DNA of 64,000 bases, taken from positions 62,001-126,000 of the forward strand of contig CBFFRP010000020.1 in assembly GCA_965644295.1 (NCBI GenBank). The letters run 5' to 3'. Made by a program: the position numbers and the translations under genes. Origin of the DNA: Paraphysomonas bandaiensis. Lineage: Eukaryota > Chrysophyceae. Positions 1-9,948 of the stretch are shown in pieces (position 1 is the first letter of the stretch; each line of letters starts with the position of its first letter). Under the pieces are notes generated by a model that saw nothing but the letters and a program-made list of their open reading frames with translations, was not told the origin of the DNA and did no database searches.

Positions 1-399
1 GCAACCTCACATATACATGAGTTATGAGTTCTGTACTTCCTAAACTCTACACTGCATTATACATTCACTGCTTAGTAAGTTACCCATGTTTAATATAGAT
101 GTTAGTTAACTAAGTAATGTTTGTGTGTAGTAGTGATGTAGTTATTATATACTTATATACTATATTGTATAGCAATATATTCTGGGCCTTAACAATAACC
201 AATGTCGTGAGATTTTACTTGCCAATCAATATATTTGCAATTCAGTAATATATTGTTCCCTCAAGGTTTATCTCACTCGATTCAAGGTAGATACAAATCA
301 AATTTAATAAATTATCAGCTTTTATTTTACATTAACAAAAAAAACATATGAAATAGAGTGACTGCATACGATATGTATATAACTGCAATCACATTACTT
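1..399. other. 3' flank of NAA10, no gene seen
   Basis: AT-rich sequence downstream of the NAA10 stop codon. I see no open reading frame with family resemblance. Around 250-262 it carries the core ATATTGTTCCCT, which recurs near 2955 and, with one change, near 48460. It may be a worn transposon end. Confidence 0.4.
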
Positions 400-1130
400 C
401 TACTCACTATCATGCTTCTTGAGATTGCGGAGGAGCATTACCCAAGCATCTTCCCCATCCAAATAATATCCAAATAACCTCTCATGACATACATATCCAT
501 GTACTTTAATATAATGTGATATAGCGGCTACATTAGATACACGACAATATAAATTTACACAATCTATTTGTGGATATTGACGAAATTTTGCGTGTAAACA
601 ATTCATAAGTGATTTTGCAATACCAGCACGACGATAAGATGCATCTGTTGCAATACTAGATACATGTGCAATGGCAGTTGAACCATATGATGTTGCCCAT
701 AATAACCCTAAAATACACTGTATATTAATAGATTTTCATACTGTATACTTGAGATATCTACCATTAGTCGTATTAATATCCCAGTTAATTATACGTCCAA
801 ATGCATATGCTATCAGATGGATGTTAATATACGTACTATAAGCATAGTATTATAAATACCTATGATTTTTTTATCAGAATTTTCTGCAACAAGACTTAAA
901 GTTGGCCATATATGAATTTGATGATAATAAAAATCAACTTTATAATTTTCTGGGAGATTTCTTTGATTACAATGTTGAATATGAATAATATCTTGAAGGG
1001 TTGCTTGTCGTATAGTATACTGAAATGTATTGGTTGTAATATATTTTAGTTGTGTTAGTGTATGATATGGTGTGTATATATGGAATGATTTGATGTACAT
1101 TGGACTGATAGTGTTAGTTATGGAGATCAA
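400..1130 (-). CDS. NAA10: N-alpha-acetyltransferase catalytic subunit NAA10/ARD1-like (NatA)
   Basis: Predicted catalytic subunit of NatA, which acetylates the N-termini of nascent proteins at the ribosome, normally with NAA15. Two exons, complement(860..1130) and complement(400..707), are joined across a 152-nt GT-AG intron and give 192 aa. The N-lobe pattern around IQHCNQRNLPENYK matches the NAA10 MQHCNLxxLPENY signature. The second exon holds the acetyl-CoA loop YRRAGIAKSLM and the C-terminal YYLDGEDAW, matching YYADGEDAY in NAA10. The first in-frame ATG adds about 37 residues before the conserved core; a later Met in that extension could be the real start. GNAT fold and family are clear; the exact start is not. 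Confidence 0.88.
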
Positions 1131-1610
1131 ATGAGTGTTAAGGATAATGTATGTATCATTTTAATGATTGAATATTGCACGGCAATGCCGCCAATTCAAT
1201 ATATGAACCTTCTATGGATATATGGATATATATAGAAGAGAATGATGAAGCAATCAACGTGTATGCATGCATATACGCATATACATATACTGCTACTCCA
1301 TGTATGGTACTGCTATAGTATATACTTCGAATATCCAGAATACTATTCCAGTAGATAGACAAATTTTCTTAATGAAAAGCGGCAAGTATTGTAGAATTAT
1401 TAACAAAATTGACACTTTTTTCATATTTTGAGTGTTTTAGATATACAAAATACACTTTTTTTTCCTTTCTTTTTTTTTTTTGCATATACGAAATTCACTC
1501 CTCCCAGTACCATACCAGAGCATCAGCATCCATATATACTGTATGTATATATATGTATATGTACTGTATATGGCGTATACATAGGTTGCATACAGCAGCA
1601 GTGGTATGTA

Positions 1611-1740
1611 GATATGTCGGCATCCTTCGTATATTGAGACAACAATTATCTGTATTCCAGCCGTAGTTATATTGCAGATATATAGAGTATTTTTGATTCA
1701 ATATATTTCCGAAAAATAAGATGCTGACTGCTGGTACGAT
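1611..1740 (-). mobile_element. MITE-like element, copy 1 (eroded)
   Basis: Member of a small non-coding element family seen four times in the window. Read on the minus strand it shares GGCTGGAATACAGATAATTG followed by TTGTCTCAATAT with the copies at 26711, 34371 and 44871. The inner part around GAGGCATCTTTG is deleted here, and both ends are diverged compared with copy 4. Confidence 0.7.
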
Positions 1741-2379
1741 CATGCATATCTTCTCCGAGTCCTCTTCTCATCTCTCTCACTCATATACATATATATATAT
1801 ATATCAAGTGACTATCATAGTAAGTTTATCATATCCCTGCAATAAGTAGCTCCAATACCTTCTGCTGTAACGGTATTATTGCATAGAGTAGGAGTGCAGA
1901 TAGTTGCATATGTACAGTTGCAATGCAATGAATCAGACAATACGGTTTGAGTATATATAAACTGAAGAGAGTTAGTGCAACTAGATGAGACTACATACTA
2001 TACATACACACTGCACACTACACTCTTATAGCAGGGACAGTTTGTATCGTCGTTATTGCATGTAACAATCCTTTTTGACTGTTAGGGCATACTTAATCGA
2101 CGAAGAGTGAAGACAAAAAAGCCTGTATGACGCTGGAAGAGTGCTTATATTCTTGCTTGATATGATTATTTTATTATATATATGTGTGTGAATTATTTAA
2201 TTGAATAGAATTGTACATATGTGTTAGCACTTGAGCATGATAAGAATATAGTGGTCATAGTAATGACTTTCATAATATCTAAGTTTGAGTTACACTATAT
2301 TGTATAGTATACTAATTAGACTGGCAAAAAATCCTTCAATATTGTTACTTTTAAGGTAGCTAGTTTAGCAATATATTAC

Positions 2380-2670
2380 TATCAGCCTGTTGAGAGACTT
2401 CCTGACTGGGTACCCTCTAAAACAATACCAATGCTAGAGATCCAAAATTTAAAAATGGTATGATTCAAAACTAAGAAATAAAGAGTTGAAATATCTAAGT
2501 ACAGTTGCACGAGTCACCATGTGGTATGTACTTCCAATACAAGCTAAATGTGAACGCTTGTTCAGCGCAGCTTAACTTAATATCTAATTGCTGCGCAAAA
2601 CGCAAAAGAATGAATTATACTACACTTAATGTGATGTTATTTCTAAAAAGCTAATAGGCAGTTGCGTTGG
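2380..2670 (+). pseudogene. Decayed hAT-type transposase C-terminal (dimerisation) region
   Basis: One plus-strand frame reads ELKYLSTVAR, then LPIQAKCERLFSAA, then two stop codons. This matches the hAT dimerisation block (P-x-S/A-x-x-x-ERxFSxAG), which is the most conserved part of hAT transposases. The in-frame stops show the copy is dead. No catalytic part is recognisable upstream. Confidence 0.6.
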
Positions 2671-2944
2671 ATGCATGCATTTTTCAAATTAGTTAGAATG
2701 AATGATGATGAGTCACGAGTATGAAGAAAACTGTGATTAACTAACTAGCAGGTAGTCTTTTCTTACCATCGTAGTAGGCTTGATTATCATGTGCTCTTGG
2801 TGACTAGTACTAAAAATGGAATCCCCGTATGTGTTTAATTATTAATTATTGATTAGCTATTAATGATGCTAATATATTGCACGAGTACTGTTGGGCCGGT
2901 TTAAATGATTTCGTCAATATTATAGATGGGACGCTATCTACTAA

Positions 2945-2973
2945 TAGTATTGCAATATATTGTTCCCTACCCT
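2945..2973 (-). repeat. Candidate hAT terminal inverted repeat
   Basis: On the minus strand this reads CAGGGTAGGGAACAATATAT then TGCAATA. hAT ends commonly begin CAGGG or TAGGG. A close relative (CAGGGCTAGGAAACAATATA) lies near 48446-48476 on the minus strand. It lies about 300 bp downstream of the hAT relic and could be its right end; a matching left end was not found. Confidence 0.35.
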
Positions 2974-3105
2974 GTAGTACATTAACACAACTGATGAGTC
3001 TTATTTATCCGATATGATATCTACGACACATGTACTCCAGTCATACTAAACGACAGATTCACATTATAAATAAACGTCCATACTTGTTAAGATATAATAC
3101 TGCTT

Positions 3106-6100
3106 CTATTCCGCCTCCACCACTACTTGGTGACCAACATTTTTCGCAGATATCCACACATCAGTCCCATCAATAGACGACTGTAGTGCGTGGTCCGATG
3201 GCTGGGCCCGAGAAGCGTGAGGTCTCACGACACCCCTCTTAGCGTGAGTCCTTATAGGCTGCTGAGGCTCTGTTAATGTTCGTCCGTTGGTGAGGCGTGC
3301 TCTAGTTTCCGTTCCCGACGCACTTGCCCGTCGGCGTGAGGTACTACGCACGTCATTGCCTTGAGCAAACGGCACTCGTCCGGGAGTTTTGTACGGTGTG
3401 CGGTGCGTACTGCAATTTCCAGTCAATGAGGAGCGGCCAGTGCTCCCTGAAAGCATCCTTGAAGTTGGAGGCGGGGTTTGAGAGCGCAGGTTGGAACGTG
3501 CTGTTGGTGTAGTACAGCTGGAATTGGATTGGATGGAACGCCGTCCTGTGGGAGTGCGACTTCGTCCTCCTATTGGTACAGGAGGTGGTGTAATACTCCG
3601 AGACGAATGTCCGTAAGCTCCAGTTCTATTCGGCGTGCTACACCGTGATGATGGGCGACTCCTACTGGACCTAAATGGAGAACCTACATCCGTCACACAT
3701 ACACTTTCATCGGTATCTCCAATGTAGAGAGGTGGGATCACCAAAGCATTCCGATCTGCTGTAGTCAATTTCTCTCTCCCGCTGGAACGATTCATTGTGT
3801 TAAAAAGAAGTTGAATCTTGTACTCAGTAGACCCGCCCTCAACTTTCCCGTGTGTTACAAAATTCTGTGCCACTGTATTCAGTACCTCTACAAAATCATC
3901 ATACGAGAGTGTGTCGTCATGTTTGCTATTTTCCGAGTCTTCGAAAACAATATCACAAATGTCCAATAGCATAGTTTTACTGCATGAAAAACAATAGTTA
4001 TTGACACCGCTAAAACATATCATAGCAGAACTACAACACATGACGTTCCATACAGTAGACATGCGATACCTGCAATGCTGGGGACAAACACCAAAATCTC
4101 GAAGCATTCTATACATGTCGTCAACAGCAACAGCCACTGCACTCTTTCTAGCCTGGTCACGTGCACCAGCATGCACCTTTCTCGTAGAAGGCTCAGGGTA
4201 AATACATGGACTATCTGCAGAAGTACTCTGTGACGCGTTAAATCCCCGCTCGTCGTCCAACGAGCTCACTAAGGCACTTCCAGAAGGTGATCTCATCGCT
4301 GATGCGGCAGAACAATCCTGACCAGGTGATTCTTTGGAAGGGGAAATAACAATAGTAGGTATATCATTGAGGAGTGAGTAATATGATCTTGTGCGTGAAG
4401 AAACAGAATACCTCAACGCTAACGACACCAAGGTTGGTTCATTTTTGCGTAACAGAGATACTACCTCTGAGCTCATGGGACCAACTGTAATAGGTTTCCT
4501 AGGGGACATCTGACAGGTTGTGGAAAGAGCAGCGTGAGAACTAGGCAATGAGGCACCTAGAACCCCAACAAATGCGGGGACAACGGTGGTTGATCGGCTC
4601 GAGCACTTCCTGCGCCGCCCAGCTGATCGATCCATGGTTGTGAGAACAGACCTCAGCCCCGCCCCAACAAGTGGGGAATAGAGTGGGTTCGACGCAAATA
4701 CATCTGATTCACGAATGCTCATCACAGGTCTCATAGAACGTTCTCCGTCTGTGGAATCAATAGGCAAGGGCGGCAGTGAAACCAAATCCGCAGCGAGAAG
4801 TAGTAGTACGCGACAAAAATTATTGTAGGATAAGTATCTACGACTAGAATTTGATTTGGGCTGTTCATGAAGGACATCTTCTACAATGAGATTTAATCCC
4901 GCCAGAGGCATAATTTGTGGCATAACCCCCCAATCGCGAAACAAAGTTCCAATGTTGCTCACTGACACTAAACCAACTGAAAATCGCTTTTCAGTGGCAG
5001 GTATGCATTTTTGTGCGTCGACATATCGCTGAAACACAGCCCACAGATTTTGTTTGTTTGCCAATAGTAACCGCTTCGCATCTACTTGGTCCTCCCGATC
5101 GCAGCTACCATACAAATGTAGCACGGACTGCTTAGCGTAAGAATCTCTCTGGGGTGACAGGGTTTTCACCTCCGCCGATGCAAGGCCTTTTATTCGACGT
5201 CTTTCCTTTTCCTTCAGGAGAGACTTATATACAGTACTTTTCCATCTCCAGGTTCTTTGAAGGTGAACTATGGTGGTATCAAACAAGTCCCGTATATATT
5301 TCTGTCGGTTAACGTAAGTTCGAAAACCACCACAACGAACCCAACGCTGAATACAACATGCACTGAGACGTGCCTTCCGCAAACGTCTGCGCTGGATATA
5401 CACTGTTACTATGCGACGTAAGACACCGTAAGCAAGGTTAACTTTAATAGACATTTGCTTCTGGATGTATCTGTGACATCTATTTTTGAAACGACACAGC
5501 AACAGTACAGTTTTTTTCCATTGCTTAATCATTTTCTTTCTACGATAATAAGCCCCAAGAGCACTGGCCAATTTTTTTCCAGCGGCCTTCCGGCGGGCTG
5601 GCATAACGCAATTCAAAACAAACGTACGCAGTATTCGCAGCACCGGTCGCCATTTACGAATGATCTTCCAGCGGGCATAGAGAATTTGCAGCTGTTTTGC
5701 TAAGTGAACCAATTTGAAGTGTCGTCGTGCATGAAACAAACAAATTCGAATAAACTTTCGAAGAAGATACATACGCCTGCGGAAGAGACGCATTCCTTGT
5801 TGAAATCGAAACACCTTTTGGACTGATCGAACAAGATTGTACTTTTTCCTATATATACTCCGGATATAATACATTCGGAAGGTTGACTGTATTGCAGTTA
5901 CCCTAGCTCCTAAAAGTTCGTTATTCAGCTTTTCAAGCGTCAAAAAGCCGTTCTGCCTCAAGAATATTAGAGTCTTTCCCCGCTGTATGCAGAGCATGTT
6001 ATCTGCTGCATCATCTGAGAACCCGTCGCTCACGAGATCTCCCGTCACAGCCGCCAGCTGCAATCGCTGAATAACAATATCAATACCCTGCGATACCTCT

Positions 6101-8256
6101 ACATATATGTGATCTTCGCTATAAGGCATGGTATTAGGGTCTTTCCCAGGAGGAAGAAGACGGATTTTATTCATGCTGCCATCGTCATCTTCCATCAACG
6201 CCTCGCGTATCAACACACACATGAGAGAGTAGTATCGACTCCAGAACTCTTCATACGAAAATCGAACGGGAAACCCGGCTCGAGTGACTTTTATAGTGTG
6301 TAACACACCTCCACAATTAAGTTGCTCTGACATATATGTATCATTAAAATCTCCCTTCCGTTGCTTATCATTGGGTTTGAAACATTTCACGTAATGAGCT
6401 CGCGTAGCGCGTATGGTGCTCAAGAGTTCTTCCACATTTGAGCAAAATGTGTTGGAAATTGTTGACACCTGCATAACAGACATGCGGCGCTTACCACCTA
6501 CAGCAGAATGTGTAGGTGTATTTGCTTTCGATTTCATTGTCACCGTTGTGGTTGCCACCTTCGCCAGATCCTGTACAAATTCATGAGAAGATGCAGTCAG
6601 CAGTTCGTCTAGTGGGAAGAATTGGGTCTTATTCTTCGCTACAAAGTCATTCGCATTGTACAACACGACTCCAGCATAATGTCGAACTCCAAATTCAGAC
6701 TTGGCTTTATTCAAACGAGAATTTGACATGCGAGGATGTGAGTCAAGATTAGTATACACCTGGTTGACAAACCAGGAATCTGTGCCTTGGGCAGCATTCA
6801 TACATGCGTCATCTAATAGACCAATGATCGACATGCCAGTCTTCTTACCGCCCGCAGAACCAGAGATTAATGCAATACAATCCAAAGCAGAAGGAAAATC
6901 GATAAAACTCCAATCGATTCCTTCTTGTACATAGAGCAGTTGCTCGGCCTCAATCATAGTCGCGTCGTACTGCTGCTGCAAGTGCTCGTTGGCGTAATTT
7001 ATTAGTAACTGTTCTAAACTATTCTGTTGCAGGCACTCAAAGCCAAATATATCTAGCAATCCAATCTTTCCACATGTATCGATGGGGTAATTGGAATTAC
7101 TATCTTGACGCAAGGTTCCGTTCAGAAACCCGATCATCCACTCAAACATGGTTCTGTACAATGTCTTCGCAAAGATGTCTTTCATTTCAGCCGCTTGTTC
7201 CTCGCGAAGAGTGACAGTAAATTCCTCTCCATTCACTGTCATACTGCGAGTGGTCAGCACTCGAATTAGTGCGTCACATTCCACTCCTAAGAGTTCTGAA
7301 ACTTGATTAAGAAGGGTCATGTTCTCAGCATCAATATTCATGACAACATCTCCGGCAGAGTTCGTATGTGTGCTAAAAGAAGAATTTCCCACCGTGAGAA
7401 CAGCCATTACAGTCCGTAGTAAGCCATCAACAGTCTTCTCTTTCGCCCCTAACACTTCCAGTGACCGAAGAAAGGTGGTGTACAGGGTGTCATCTCGCAC
7501 TCCATCTCTTCGGTCAAGTGCACCACCACAGAGAATAAGATAATCATACGAATGGGGCTGCTTTATGTGATACTGGGATCGGCGCTGCTCGTCCTGCTCC
7601 GTACATATCATATAAAATATATGAAAATTTCTCTCGCTTGCTTGCTGGCGAACCACACGAGTGGTCTCTAATAAAAAGGTGTTTAATGAGGCCCCACGTA
7701 ACTCTCCACTATGGTCAAATAACAATCTAACATACTTCCCAAAACGCGAAGAATTATCATTCCGGACGGTTCGTGCATTTCCAATAGCATCTAGTATTGG
7801 GTTCGTCTGGAGTACTTTTCTCTGTACCTCTCCGAGTGAATCATTCCCTCCATCTTCATTATTCATCTTTACATTTCCAATTTGTGCAAGAAATCGCATA
7901 ATAATCTTTGTTGTCTCTGTTTTTCCTGCACCAGATTCTCCACTAATCAAAATACTTTGATCATACAATGTATATGAATGTGTATTATGAGATTGATCTC
8001 TATACATATCATATATAGCTAATGCAGCTGTTTTCCATGCATGAGGTGGTAGTTTATTCCCATTAATACAATATTCCTGTAATAGATTCTCAGAGAATAA
8101 GGTAGGAAGATCATGATAAGGGTTGATAGCAAGAAGAACGGGACCGGAATTAGTGTATATATAATTCTTTCCATATCTTTCTTTAAGTAAATTAAGAACT
8201 GATTGTTCTGTTGCTACAGGTAGAGATGAGACGTCTTCACTGAGAGGGATAGACAT
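3106..8256 (-). CDS. Unconventional myosin heavy chain with long IQ neck and duplicated tail module
   Basis: ATP-driven actin motor. The open frame is 1716 codons, but 3980-4069 is almost certainly a 90-nt in-frame intron (donor GTATCG, acceptor TTCATGCAG), leaving about 1686 aa. The start lies directly at the motor domain with no SH3-like N-terminal domain. Visible landmarks: P-loop GESGAGKT (106-113), switch I NDNSSRFGKY (166-175), switch II DIFGFE (402-407) and the relay/SH1-side HYVKCFKPN (621-629). A long basic IQ-like neck runs from about 785 to 1015. The tail has two copies of a module (about 1104-1156, and again after 1380) built as RDxGVxPQ then LSYxxFxxxL. It ends in a Ser/Thr-Pro-Arg-rich region. 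I could not assign a myosin class. Confidence 0.93.
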   Translation of the reverse strand: MSIPLSEDVSSLPVATEQSVLNLLKERYGKNYIYTNSGPVLLAINPYHDLPTLFSENLLQEYCINGNKLPPHAWKTAALAIYDMYRDQSHNTHSYTLYDQSILISGESGAGKTETTKIIMRFLAQIGNVKMNNEDGGNDSLGEVQRKVLQTNPILDAIGNARTVRNDNSSRFGKYVRLLFDHSGELRGASLNTFLLETTRVVRQQASERNFHIFYMICTEQDEQRRSQYHIKQPHSYDYLILCGGALDRRDGVRDDTLYTTFLRSLEVLGAKEKTVDGLLRTVMAVLTVGNSSFSTHTNSAGDVVMNIDAENMTLLNQVSELLGVECDALIRVLTTRSMTVNGEEFTVTLREEQAAEMKDIFAKTLYRTMFEWMIGFLNGTLRQDSNSNYPIDTCGKIGLLDIFGFECLQQNSLEQLLINYANEHLQQQYDATMIEAEQLLYVQEGIDWSFIDFPSALDCIALISGSAGGKKTGMSIIGLLDDACMNAAQGTDSWFVNQVYTNLDSHPRMSNSRLNKAKSEFGVRHYAGVVLYNANDFVAKNKTQFFPLDELLTASSHEFVQDLAKVATTTVTMKSKANTPTHSAVGGKRRMSVMQVSTISNTFCSNVEELLSTIRATRAHYVKCFKPNDKQRKGDFNDTYMSEQLNCGGVLHTIKVTRAGFPVRFSYEEFWSRYYSLMCVLIREALMEDDDGSMNKIRLLPPGKDPNTMPYSEDHIYVEVSQGIDIVIQRLQLAAVTGDLVSDGFSDDAADNMLCIQRGKTLIFLRQNGFLTLEKLNNELLGARVTAIQSTFRMYYIRSIYRKKYNLVRSVQKVFRFQQGMRLFRRRMYLLRKFIRICLFHARRHFKLVHLAKQLQILYARWKIIRKWRPVLRILRTFVLNCVMPARRKAAGKKLASALGAYYRRKKMIKQWKKTVLLLCRFKNRCHRYIQKQMSIKVNLAYGVLRRIVTVYIQRRRLRKARLSACCIQRWVRCGGFRTYVNRQKYIRDLFDTTIVHLQRTWRWKSTVYKSLLKEKERRRIKGLASAEVKTLSPQRDSYAKQSVLHLYGSCDREDQVDAKRLLLANKQNLWAVFQRYVDAQKCIPATEKRFSVGLVSVSNIGTLFRDWGVMPQIMPLAGLNLIVEDVLHEQPKSNSSRRYLSYNNFCRVLLLLAADLVSLPPLPIDSTDGERSMRPVMSIRESDVFASNPLYSPLVGAGLRSVLTTMDRSAGRRRKCSSRSTTVVPAFVGVLGASLPSSHAALSTTCQMSPRKPITVGPMSSEVVSLLRKNEPTLVSLALRYSVSSRTRSYYSLLNDIPTIVISPSKESPGQDCSAASAMRSPSGSALVSSLDDERGFNASQSTSADSPCIYPEPSTRKVHAGARDQARKSAVAVAVDDMYRMLRDFGVCPQHCRYRMSTVWNVMCCSSAMICFSGVNNYCFSCSKTMLLDICDIVFEDSENSKHDDTLSYDDFVEVLNTVAQNFVTHGKVEGGSTEYKIQLLFNTMNRSSGREKLTTADRNALVIPPLYIGDTDESVCVTDVGSPFRSSRSRPSSRCSTPNRTGAYGHSSRSITPPPVPIGGRSRTPTGRRSIQSNSSCTTPTARSNLRSQTPPPTSRMLSGSTGRSSLTGNCSTHRTPYKTPGRVPFAQGNDVRSTSRRRASASGTETRARLTNGRTLTEPQQPIRTHAKRGVVRPHASRAQPSDHALQSSIDGTDVWISAKNVGHQVVVEAE

Positions 8257-8470
8257 GTGATAGAGGGTAATGTTACATGTGAATATGAGGGTTAGATATT
8301 AGTGGTATCGTGTGTTGGGAGGGAGAGTGTATGTATAACTAGAAAGTGATTGATGCCAAATATTTGATCACATTGACTGCATTGTACACGACTATATACT
8401 GCAAAAATAGATGCACCTACACCCACAGAGAGCGATAATGAGCAATAGATCCTGTACTGCTGTATTTATG

Positions 8471-8586
8471 TACTGCTGTACTTTAAGTATGTATGTATGT
8501 ACTGCTGTACTTTAAGTATGTATGTATGTACTGCTGTACTTTAAGTATGTATGTATGTACTGCTGTACTTTAAGTATGTATGTATG
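8471..8586. repeat. 29-bp tandem repeat, four copies
   Basis: The unit TACTGCTGTACTTTAAG followed by three TATG steps repeats four times at exact 29-bp spacing (starts near 8471, 8500, 8529, 8558) and grades into the tetranucleotide tract. Because 29 is not a multiple of three, ORFs crossing it change frame; it is not coding. Confidence 0.9.
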
Positions 8587-8738
8587 TATGTATGTATGTA
8601 TGTATGTATGTATGTATGTATGTATGTATGTATGTATGTATGTATGTATGTATGTATGTATGTATGTATGTATGTATGTATGTATGTATGTATGTATGTA
8701 TGTATGTATGTATGTATGTATGTATGTATATGTATGTA
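8574..8738. repeat. (TATG)n microsatellite, about 39 units
   Basis: Nearly perfect tetranucleotide array. It opens long spurious reading frames on both strands (Met-Tyr-Val-Cys or Ile-His-Thr-Tyr repeats), which are not genes. The same repeat type, read on the other strand, lies at 29545-29803. Confidence 0.97.
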
Positions 8739-8885
8739 CATGGATATGTATTTGGTATTTGGGTTGGTTGGATGTGGATTATGCATACGTAGATGCTTGT
8801 TCTATATGGTATGGTAAACTGGATTGGTCACTTCGAGTAAATAGTCACTCAACATCTCCAATCCTCTTCAACTCAATATCAGCTC

Positions 8886-9656
8886 ATGTCAAAACGTCGT
8901 AGAATGCAGACCAACCTCAAACAAACCAAAACCTGTGAATCATATGCAGTAACCACACATACAGAGCCAACTCCTCCTCATAACGACACTCCTCGTATAT
9001 CCACTTTACCTCCTGTACGAGAATTCATATCACTAACATCACAATCTGCTTCACGTCTATTGTATCCTAATCCAGTATGTTTCTTATCGACAATGGGTAG
9101 TACTGGTAGATGTAATGTGATGACCATATCTTGGTTAACGGCTGCTAACAATCATGGTGGGATGGTATTTGTGATTCATAAGAGCCGATTTTCAGCTAAG
9201 AATTTACTCGATAAGGGTGATTTTATACTCAGTGTCGCTCATGCGGGTCAAAAGGATTTGCTTTTGGAAGTCGGAAAAGTATCGGGAAAATCGGTTGACA
9301 AATGTGCATCTATCACTGACCTGAACCTGCAGACAGGTAGTAAAGACGATGCACCGGCAAATGTGTTCTCTGCTTTAGATGATAGTGATGAGGAAGAATC
9401 CTCTAATGAAGTCGATGTCGCCCCTTCTGAATTATGTCCCGTTGACGGTACTGTAGCACATATGCGGTGCACCGTCAAGAGCCATTCCGAAGCAGCTGAT
9501 CCAGGCCACTGGATGGTGGTTGCTCAAATAGATGAGGCTTATGTGCATCCTCAATACTGGGATGGAAAGTGCTTTTCTCCAGTGTCAAATGAGCTTCCGC
9601 CATTGCTTTCGTTTGTTGGCAGCCAGCGGTTTGCATTTGTGAGACCCGAATGTTAG
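8886..9656 (+). CDS. Flavin-reductase-like (FMN-binding split-barrel) domain protein
   Basis: Intronless, 256 aa. From about residue 58 the text LLYPNPVCFLST, NVMTISWLTAANN, MVFVIHKSRFSAKNL and GDFILSVA follows the flavin reductase split-barrel pattern (a strand entering the FMN site, then T/S-A-N). The C-terminal AHMRCTVK...VVAQIDEAYVHPQYWDG fits the end of the same fold. Such proteins bind FMN and often act as NAD(P)H:flavin oxidoreductases; the substrate here is unknown. An acidic, serine-rich insert (about 160-180, SALDDSDEEESS) interrupts the domain. The N-terminal 50 residues are low-complexity. Divergent from myosin. Confidence 0.72.
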   Translation: MSKRRRMQTNLKQTKTCESYAVTTHTEPTPPHNDTPRISTLPPVREFISLTSQSASRLLYPNPVCFLSTMGSTGRCNVMTISWLTAANNHGGMVFVIHKSRFSAKNLLDKGDFILSVAHAGQKDLLLEVGKVSGKSVDKCASITDLNLQTGSKDDAPANVFSALDDSDEEESSNEVDVAPSELCPVDGTVAHMRCTVKSHSEAADPGHWMVVAQIDEAYVHPQYWDGKCFSPVSNELPPLLSFVGSQRFAFVRPEC

Positions 9657-9948
9657 ATATATAGTAGTATAGTGCGGTGTACACTGTTCGTTACTTTACT
9701 TGTATTAACTAAATGACTCAAACGGCTTAATGGCTAGTAGAATATTTCGTTCTCCTTAAATATAAAACTGAGAAATAGAGTTTATTCTATTACACTAACG
9801 CTAACTAAAATATGAATGAGATTAATTATACTCTAGCTCAAATCAGGATAGTACAATGGATATCACTTAACCAAACTCTCAAAATATTCCCATCCTGTTT
9901 CTTCTACTAACATCGACGACATTTATGAAATACGATGAAAAACTAATA
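9657..9948. other. Convergent 3' gap
   Basis: About 290 bp between the tail-to-tail flavin-reductase-like and bestrophin-like genes. AT-rich; presumably holds both polyadenylation regions. Nothing else seen. Confidence 0.4.

Larger units (their letters stand above)
1131..3105. other. 2 kb intergenic stretch with transposon relics
   Basis: Between NAA10 and myosin, both on the minus strand. It holds a MITE-like copy (1611-1740), polypyrimidine and TA-rich runs (1450-1480, 1790-1803), a decayed hAT transposase end (about 2380-2670) and a hAT-like terminal sequence near 2945-2973. Short ORFs here match no family I know apart from those relics. Confidence 0.5.
8257..8885. promoter_or_regulatory. 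Shared upstream region of myosin and flavin-reductase-like gene
   Basis: 629 bp between two divergently transcribed genes, so both promoters must lie here or in the 5' ends. About 270 bp of it is tandem repeat (8471-8738). No core promoter motif is called. Confidence 0.5.

Noticed and set aside
8522-8902. Long overlapping ORFs of MYVC and HTYI repeats on both strands
   Set aside because: They are translations of the (TATG)n microsatellite, where several frames on both strands lack stops; no other coding signal.
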